11,586 bases of DNA from Phoronis ovalis (lineage: Eukaryota; Phoronida; Phoronidae): NCBI GenBank assembly GCA_028565635.1, contig JAOXYB010052045.1, forward strand, positions 1-11,586, in the 5' to 3' direction. Within the stretch, counting starts at the first letter, position 1. Each line of letters begins with the position of its first letter. The notes beneath the pieces are model-generated. The model worked only from the letters and a program-made list of their open reading frames with translations. It ran no database searches and had not been told where the DNA came from. Shown in pieces: positions 1 through 8,800 of this stretch. A program made the position numbers and the translations under genes.

Positions 1-776
1 ATATATTCAATGCAGTTTTCATACCTTGTGTACAAGAAGAACCTAGTCTTAATGTTTTCAGGCTTGTCAGGTAACAGTGCTACTGGTCTGGCTTTACTTC
101 TCCATGGAAAGGTGGTACTAAAACAGCCTAGTCCAGTGTAGCACACTTCACGGTCTAACAAAGAACCTGAGGAAAGAACCAATTTTTGTGTCATTTAAAA
201 TAATGAACAATTCTTTATATCCTAGCAGTTTGAATGTTAAAACCCTCTTTGTTTGCATACTGTTTAAATACAAGTTTACCTATAATATTGCTGAACTCTG
301 CGCTATAAACTGACAAGACTGATATATCCTGATAATATTCAACTTTGTTTTTACTACTCAACAGCTTTGACTTAACAAAATCAGTTTTTTTCAAGAAAAA
401 TGGAAACGCATGCATTTTTTACCGTGTATATCAATCTATACTGATATATATATATCAAACTGATAGTAACATTTGACGAGGGATAAAAACTTTATAGCGT
501 CAAAACTGTGCACTCGCGGAAAATTAGAAAACATTCAAAAGATAATAAAATGTCCATACTGTGTACTGTTGTGACCAGCAAAGCAACGAGTGCAAAACGT
601 TCCATAACGCTTCTTTGCGAAATGATGATACGATCGAGAAACAAAGAACTTTTATATACGATCGTTACTGACGTATTTCTTTCGTCTTACTTTGGACTTT
701 GATTTTAGCCTCCGTTTAAGTTTATAGTGATAAAAGTAACGTTCATATAAGATTATGTTGTGCGATGCATTGCAAG

Positions 777-799
777 ATATTTTGAAATATTCAAAATAT
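777..799. repeat. 10-bp perfect inverted repeat, 3-bp spacer
   Basis: ATATTTTGAA at 777-786 is exactly complementary to TTCAAAATAT at 790-799. It is short and AT-rich, so chance is possible. Confidence 0.6.
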
Positions 800-1603
800 T
801 AATAAACGAACTGTGCTTTGTACGTTTGCTTATTATAAGTGATGTACAAAATAATGCTGATGCGGAAGGAAAACCGTAGTTCATCTCGCGACCTGGCCAA
901 ACAACCTCAAGCAACACAATTGAACAAGATCGTGACAGCCACAAGCCCTACAGTGGTAGGGTAAGAATTCAACTGAATGTCGTGGAAATAAAGCCACATG
1001 TGTGGTGCATGCGTGTGTTGATATCAGTTGAAGATGTCGACGAGAAAAGGAAGGGCTGGTGATACTTCCTGTATTAAGGCTCATTCAGGGCTATTGACTT
1101 TCTTGGCTACCGTACCCGTGCCACTATATTACATGAACGGCCTCAGTAATTCAAGGAACATATCGAATAGTTTAATTGTTAGGTAACTGAATGATAGAAC
1201 ACTGGGCGGGAAATATACAATTGCACATGGACAAGATAACAGTAAAACTAACCTTTTATACATAGGTGTACTAACACACGATTTGGTCAAAATAAGTCAG
1301 TAGCATTTATAATAACCTAAGTTATATTCTAATTTATTAAATAAAATAAAAAAGAATGATAATTTATTCGTTCCAGTCAACCTGAACCTCTGACTGTACT
1401 GCATTCGTTCACAGTATATACTTAATAACACACGTGATGGTTATTTGGACTGCTGGCATTATTAAAAAAGCAAACATATTTTTGTATGTCATGTTATTAA
1501 AATTGGACAGTTTTATGGTTTTTTCTGCTCATTCCGTCGGGTTATGTGCATTTTTCGTATCTTATAATAAATGTTAAAACTGTTTGTACATATTTTGGTT
1601 ATA

Positions 1604-1676
1604 ATGGAACTGAATACCCCATATGTTCAGTTTTGGTAGTTGGGTATTTTGTATAAGTCTGTGTTATTAAGTTCCA
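1604..1676. repeat. Nested short inverted repeats
   Basis: AACTGAA (1608-1614) pairs with TTCAGTT (1625-1631). TGGAACT (1605-1611) can instead pair with AGTTCCA (1670-1676), and AATACCC with GGGTATT (1642-1648). The competing pairings lie in non-coding DNA with no known role. Confidence 0.4.
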
Positions 1677-2555
1677 TAAAGAGCGTGTTCAAATGCTGCA
1701 AGTTAATCCTGTAACCAATATGTAACCAGAATTTCGGCAGAATTTCAAATCTTAAGTACCTAAAAAAAAATCGCTTGACAACACAAACAGCCTCAGTCAA
1801 CTTCAATCAGCGTAAACTAAAGAGTGCATCGTTGAAAAAGTTTCAAAATACTACCATCGCACTGAAACGACGATAATAATGAAAATTACATGCAGTGATT
1901 AATTGGTCTCATGGACCGCCGTTTCGTTATTGTCATAATCCTACTCTTGATAATCTAGTACCTAGGACCATTGTCGATTTATCAATAATCGGCTTTGTGA
2001 CCATAGCGCGAAAGTAACATTCAACGGTTTCAGAGTTCGTTGTGAGTTGAATATTTTCTATCGACCCTCCAATCACCTTTGAACATAGATTATTATGATT
2101 AGCCACGTAAGGAATAGATTGAAGTGTTCTCAGATTCGAACGTAGTGATTCATCTTATTTTCGTTGCCATCGGATGTTAACTTTGAAGAAAGAACTATAT
2201 ACAGAAGAAGGGCTAGGAGTGAAGCGAAGCCAACATATCCAACCTGCACCATAAATGTCATAGTCTCAAGCCAGGTCCCAACCAAATATGCATTGTTAGT
2301 AAGCGGTCATATAGTTGGGACGCGATTTTGGAAGAACTTACTATAGAACATAAAAAATAGAAATCGCATGTTGTTTAACATTTATTAGTAGTATAATTAG
2401 AGCTCTAGGAGATAATTAACACAGGCTATGGTTTTAAGGAAATATTTGTCAGTACAACTCCAGGATTAAGTTCATCAATTTGATAAGGCTTTAGAAAAAA
2501 TATCATTGGTAATGTAACACAACATCTCTGAGTATTTTGACAAATTAACATTATA

Positions 2556-2819
2556 ATGACAATGGTGGTGACAACAATTGATCTTGTAGCCCCAATAACT
2601 ATTCTTGCCAAGTGTATTCGCAGTCAGAAGCAACCTGAACAGAGTCTGTTTGATCTGCCAACTATTGTCGAACAGGCCGAGATATCTCAAGCCGAGGCAT
2701 CAAGGGCAAAATCGCGAGCGACATCGTCACGATGTTCAAGACATTCCGTACAGATGCCACCTAGTGTCAAAACGAACGCAATCGAGAAAATGCAGCTGCT
2801 AACGAAGCAAGAAAAGAAG
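2556..2819 (+). CDS. LRRC74A: Exon 1 (N-terminal tail, residues 1-88), start uncertain
   Basis: The ATG at 2556 is the first after an in-frame TGA at 2538 and opens 88 codons up to the donor AAG|GTTTGT at 2820. The exon ends in phase 0 and the next exon starts in phase 0, so the join keeps the frame. The product is polar, with many Ser, Arg and Gln and no recognised domain. The first 20 or so residues are hydrophobic and unlike the rest, so the true exon may instead start at an acceptor near 2614 or 2624 (cgcag before 2624), with the initiator in an unseen upstream exon. The donor is weaker than the others in this gene. Confidence 0.5.
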
Positions 2820-5800
2820 GTTTGTAGATTTCTCTTAGAGTTAATATTCTTGTCATCATAGATTTAACAGCAGCACACAGCAAGGCAGACTGCAATGTTA
2901 ATTATTTTTTTTAGACAAACCATCACTATTTGTTCATTATTGAACTTGCACTGTAACAAAGACCAACCATGTAAATATATACAATCAATAAAAAAAATCA
3001 AGGGAAAAACATGAATAAAATATCAAATTAACCAGGCAAATTTTAAAAGTATTGTTCATAAATTAAGGATAACAGACCCTTGATCAAATAAATCAAAATA
3101 TATTTACTATTGGTTACGATTTGATTCATTTTTATAGCATGAAAAATCAATGTCTTATTTTGCATTGTAACTTGATGTAATGTGTCTATTTGACATGCGC
3201 ACTGGGTTTATTGGAGATTTAATCTATATATATTAAAAACAAACACAAAATAGTACACTAATGTTGATTTAATTAAACATAAAGGTCCCTCTAATTTTTA
3301 TAATAACTACACTGTGTTGTTAGAATAAAAGATACAAGAGTTTATACAATAACATAAATAAAAATCTGTGTTTATCGATATCGCATGGTTGGATTCTACT
3401 ATTTATGTAAAACATTTAATAAATAACTTTAAACTGTTAGTGTATTATATTGATTATATATAAACTTAAAGTTGGATACTTTGTGATACTTCTGTTACAA
3501 TGTTAACTTAACAACGGGTGCGACTAGTAACAAAGTTCTACAGTAACGCACTTGAGGAAAAGGGATTCTCTGTAGAAAGGGATTTAATTTTTAGTGCTGC
3601 TATCTTTTTTGTTTGATAGACATACGTAGGATTACACTATATATGATGCACTTGTGATAACTATAAGTTGAATATTTATTGAAATTCATGGATCGTCATG
3701 TCTTCCAGACAGAGACTAGTAACGTCTCACAAGCGTCACGTCGACCATCAGTGGTAGAAAAGAAAAGTGACGACGGACGGAGAACAAGTGTGTCGAACAT
3801 TAGCAAACCAGTTACCTTTCAGCCAGATAATGAGATTGAAGATGATCTGGAAACAGTACTTGATCTCACAGGTAAATTCTAATTTACGCCTTAGCCTTCA
3901 ATCAGGTAGTAGTATACGTAATGTCAACCTTAAAAACATACTGCAGGTGTAAAAACTGTGGAGGGGAGTACTTGGCAATTAATCAAAGGGTAATTTTAAG
4001 TGACAAGTCACGGTTCATAACTTTTATCATTCAAAGTTTAATTTTGTTTTATTTAGAGGAAATCCTGTATATTAAGTATATACTTGGTACTTTATGTTAA
4101 ACGTGCACTGTTTCCAATTTTTTACGTGCATCAATGACCGTGTATTTCGCACTTTGAGTACATTACGCATGAATGTTTATAGTTTCAATTTATGGTTATT
4201 AGAACACGTGTGCACATCTTTGCACATCAGTTTGTTTCACACTTTTAATATACTTCATGTCAACTATAGAAGAACGTTTTTCATACGATCCGACTGGAGA
4301 AAGAGCGTACCAAGCTGCGTGTAAAAAATACCGCATAACGCCATCATCCACCTTTCTGAAAAATTTGAAAACTGCTGGGACTAATAACCGTTCAACTGAT
4401 GTAAATTTACAGCACTATGGTCTTGGACCTAAAGGAGCTCTTTGTATTGCTATACCGTTGGTGGTAAGACATTGACAAACGTTATTATACTTGCTGACAC
4501 TTAATTTATTAATTTGTGACATAGGCCTGTGACACCAGATTTGTGACATAGGTCTGTGACACCAGAAAATCTGTAGAAGGCAATTGCTATCTGAATTATT
4601 GATTTTAGATATTCTTACTAAACATTTATTAGCGAAATAAATTTAGGAAAAAGGTAATTTTAACTAAAAAATGATGTTTATAAACAGAACTACGGGAATA
4701 TCATGAATTAAGGGAATATCATGCATTTTTACATCTGTAGATTAATGATCGAATCACGAGTTTGAATGTTAAAGGCAACGATCTCGGTGCTGATGGTGTC
4801 ATGCAAATCGCTCGGATGATGGAAGAGAATATGTCCATTACCGAACTGGTAAGAAACACTAAGCATTTAAATTAATATTGCTATATTGCTACATAACACC
4901 ATCTACATGTGATTTATGAGAGTTTCAAAATAGAAGTTATGTGATATGTAAAATGAAAAAAAAAAAAATGTGTGCTAGTAAGTAAAATAAACATTTAAAA
5001 TGCGAAACCTCAAATAGAAAATTCGTCAGCTTCAACAACTACGGTAATGATGACAAACCTATATGTATGTTGCATGTAATTACAACCAGTGTGTCTCAAT
5101 TATATTGGCATATTTATGTTTTCTCGGTATACATTGAAGTATGAATGAGATACTTAATTTGGGGTCCTGCTTGCCTTACAATATAATCAAATATTACCAA
5201 ACTTTTTTTCAGAATTTGGCTAATAACAACCTAAAAGGTCTTGGTGCTAAAATAGTTAGTCAAATGTTGCGGAGTAATGAAAATATCAAATTTATAGATT
5301 TATCAGGAAATAACTTTGGAGACGTTGATGCCGTCCCTCTTGCCAGAGCCATCGAGGTAAGTGAAAGATTTTGCCAATCAACAATATGCAGTCTTCGCCG
5401 TCCTTGTCCTACCGCAACTATTTCCAGGATTAAAATATATGTCACAGTTTTTGAACCACATGTCTAGATCTGATAATCTATTACCGAGAAAAATTATTAT
5501 GGATATATTTTAGTGAAGCAAAGTGAAAACGGAATATTTACCATTTTAAATTTGTGAATTTTCTAATTATAGATTTTTTATAAAAAATGTTTTATGAAAT
5601 CCAATGTTAAATCGCCGTCCTAAATATGCGCTACATTGCGCCACCTACATCTCATTCATTTGGACTAAAAGAAATTAGTTTTTTTTTATCCAAAGTTAAG
5701 GAAGCAATATTTTCGCATAGTCAATCGATACTCCAAAAAAAGGCTAAATAGGATATCATTTATTTTCTTAAATTTTCTAAACAAACCAACTGTAACTCAC

Positions 5801-8800
5801 CCTACCCCCCGGCTCAAACCTTTCAGCTAAATGATATTGTCCCTTTTGCACGAATAATTTAACACACCACTTACATACCATGTTCCATTCTATTGTTTAC
5901 CACTGAATAGTATTACAAACACTGAGATCAGGCCTTTCTCGTAGGTTTACTAATCGCCCAGTTCATAGAGCTTAAAAGCTGTTACGAAAACAACACAAAT
6001 CGAAAGGAACAGAACATAGGTGGCGTATTGTCGCCAATAATTCAGGCGAAAATTTAACATGGAATTGAATTTCAAAAAATACTGTTTTTTAGAAAATGCT
6101 CTCATTAGAAAATTCGTAAATTCACAAATTTAGAATGATAAATATTTCGTTTTTGCTTTGGCTTTACTAAAGTATACGGATATTTTATCTCTGCAATGCG
6201 AATGAAATATGAGATTTAAAAAACTGTGACGTAAACTTGAATACTTACTAGGACCGTTGCTTGATCATCTGGATTATGTAACCCATGATCATCATTGTTC
6301 TCTAGCAGCTTTGCAATTAGTCCACTCGCAGAAGTTACGTGTACAATACATTAACAATATACAATGTTATCGATAAGAGGATTCGATTGCATAGTTTTTT
6401 CTAGTCATGGATAAATGTACACTGACACCTTGAACCATATCAAACATTGCAGGAACACACAGGATTAACGAATGTCAATCTCAGTAATAACAACTTTGGA
6501 TCAAAAGGTGGCGTTATACTCAGGAGAATGATTGGTAAGTACTATATTATTTTAATAATTTAGACACTCGTCACTGGTATCTACGATGTTTCTGATAAGA
6601 AAGCAGGACTTGAACACACGAAAAATGACACGATGAATTGTTCATGCAATGATAGCAATGTGGCTCTTGTGCACCTACAGTATTTCTTATTTGTTTTAAA
6701 ATTAAACCGCCACTTTCAAATCAGATTTGTTACAGAATTACAATGGAAAGACCCGTGTTAACTCCTTAACTTTCAGTAAGAGTAACTCTCTATAAAGGAA
6801 TGTTTTAATATGCATTTACAGCTGAAAATGGCAATCTTGATACTTTGGATCTCAGTTGGAATGAACTGCGCGGTGATGGTGCTCTCTCAGTTTGTCTTGG
6901 GATAAAGGTGAGAAAACGCTTTTCGACTGTACATTTTATATGTTACAGATAACTTCGAGCTGAAACTAACAACAACAACACCGAGGTACTTTTCACACGA
7001 TATTTATTTAATTTTACACGGATACAGTTACAAGCAGGTTACATGCTGGTAACCTACGCATGAAATCCTGAGGGCACTATACCGAAAAAAAACACGGTAC
7101 CCGTACGTAAGAACACATGACTGTTCCATACCGAAATATTGTCTTTTTTATTTGTAATACACATGGGCTGCGGTCTAGGGGGTAGTCAGTCTTCCGGTAA
7201 TATAGGGATGTGCGGCCCCAGTAGTGGATCCTGTTTTTTTTATTAAACTAGCAGAGTGGATCCAGTTTTTTTTACTTCTTTTCTGTCAATAGCAAACAGA
7301 TCTTTTCATTTTTAGGAAACAGGTTTTGCCAACACACACAAATTAGCAATTAATTTGGTTTTTAGTAGAAAAAAATAGTTAAAAAGGTTCTGGTTTTTAG
7401 GACCGGGCAGGGCGTAATTGCGGTGGATTTTACTATTTGATGAATAAACCTTATTAAAATTCGTTCATACTTTGCTAGGAAAATGTTGGTTTAAAAATGC
7501 TGAATCTCTCATGGAATGGTTTTGGGAACGACGGTGCTCTAGCAATGGCTGTAGCGCTGGAGAGTAACAGAACCTTGCAAGATCTAGATCTGACATCAAA
7601 CAGAATTATGGCAGAAGGATTTGTCAAACTTTGCAAAAGTCTCGCCTCAAATGATGCCCTCACCACATTAAGAGTAAGCGACCTAATAATAGTATAAATA
7701 GATATAATATGGTTCTATTCTCAGAATTAATGTAAAACATAATTACGTGAAGGCGATTAGAAACGGGATTTGAAATGAATAATAATTGGTGATAATTACC
7801 TTCTTCAGCTTGGACGCAACATTGTTCCCCAAGAAGCAGCAAAAGTGGTAATGGAGTTTTTCGTCAAAGAGTCAGATTTGAAGGTTGAAACACTGGATCT
7901 TTCGGTGAGCCAAGTATATTTTATTCTAACTCTTCCAAACGATGTATACAAGACGTCTTCTTCATATTCAGCTTCAGGATAGTGTTTAAATAATAATTAC
8001 ATTATAAATAGTATTGTTACTTGTATATTTGGTATTATTTTTTAACATTTTGATTTTACAGGAAATGACTTATACTCGTGAATTTGACGAAAAAATCAAA
8101 GAAGTTCAGGATATTCACACACATTTCAGTTGCATACATGGCTACACTGATTCGTACGGAAAGCGTAAACTGAAAAGCTATGACGTTGTAAACGAGGCAT
8201 TACAATTCTTCCAGCAATATATGCAAGAACAGCAAATAAACTTAGTCGATTTATTTGCCGAAATAGATCAAGACGGAAGTATGAGTGTTTCTTACGACGA
8301 ATTCAAAGAAGGTTTAAAGGTAATGATCAGATGTTAACATGCTCACAAAATGATTTTTGAACTATTAGCAGTCATACTTTAGCAAATAATTAAAGCACTA
8401 GTCAATTGACTAGTATGCTATCGATAGATCTAGAATAATTTCCGTGAATGATTTTCCGTGCCATTTTTGTGGGGATCGCATACACGTGGATCACATCAAT
8501 TTTTTACGATTAATGTGCATCTCTGTTACAATTTTACAGGCAGCCAAAATTCCTATGACAAATTCCGAAATTGAAGAACTGATTAAAGCGTTAGACGCGG
8601 ACGGAGACGGAGAAATCGACTTTAGGTAAGTTATAGCTGGTAAGACTCGGTTATATAGTGAGACCTAGGATATATAAAACTCTTTAAGTTTTACATCCTA
8701 GGTGAGACTAAACGTTGAGTTCGCTACCGACTGGAACAACGCTGTAGATTTGACATATCATTAAAGTATGCACGTCGTCAGAACTGTTTGGAAAGAGGTT

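Larger units (their letters stand above)
1..2555. other. 5' flanking DNA without supported genes
   Basis: This stretch is AT-rich. All open frames are under 70 codons and lack domain-like sequence or convincing splice sites. It contains short hairpins near 777-799 and 1604-1676 and a short AT tract near 443-456. It probably includes the promoter and any non-coding first exon of the LRR/EF gene, but I could not identify a TATA box, initiator or upstream splice donor with confidence. Confidence 0.5.
5426..6246. mobile_element. MITE/foldback-like non-autonomous DNA element with long inverted arms
   Basis: Two arms, about 5426-5657 and 6007-6246, are inverted copies of each other with scattered substitutions and small indels. 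Exact anchor blocks include GTCACAG (5441-5447 with 6224-6230), TAAATTTGTGAATT (5547-5560 with 6119-6132), TTTTCTAAT (5559-5567 with 6104-6112) and CGCCACCTA (5639-5647 with 6017-6025), all in collinear inverted order. The core of about 350 bp has no coding frame. This is the architecture of a MITE or foldback transposon. The outer ends are blurred to within about 10 bases and I found no certain target-site duplication, so the superfamily is not assigned. Divergence between the arms suggests an old insertion. Confidence 0.8.
5357..6452 (+). other. Intron 5 (1096 nt), mostly a palindromic element
   Basis: GTAAGT donor, tgcag acceptor. It is the longest intron of the gene. About three quarters of it is the inverted-repeat element at 5426-6246, and without that insertion the intron would be about 275 nt, like its neighbours. 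Confidence 0.85.

Noticed and set aside
881-1084. Minus-strand open frame with Cys/His-rich sequence
   Set aside because: Its short length, lack of a recognisable zinc-finger spacing, and the absence of splice sites or neighbouring exons in frame make it likely to be chance.
2125-2150. tRNA-like TTCGAA T-loop motif
   Set aside because: No acceptor stem, anticodon arm or D-arm could be found around it.
2164-2346. Open frame that could be an upstream first exon of the LRR/EF gene
   Set aside because: It begins with TTG, not ATG. No donor in a phase matching a possible acceptor at 2624 could be supported, and the product shows no family features.
2605-2802. Alternative frame over exon 1
   Set aside because: It does not join exon 2 in a frame that continues into the LRRs, whereas the overlapping frame from 2556 does.
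5141-5467. Single long open frame covering exon 5
   Set aside because: The coding part is only 5213-5356. Sequence before it is intron ending in a strong acceptor and sequence after it is a consensus donor followed by the palindromic element.
7475-7666. Minus-strand open frame opposite exon 8
   Set aside because: It is an antisense shadow of the LRR coding sequence with no independent support.
8444-8629. Open frame starting with a Cys/His segment before EF-hand 2
   Set aside because: The CHFCGDRIHVDH stretch looks like half a zinc finger but lies upstream of the attttacag acceptor at 8539 and is intron sequence.
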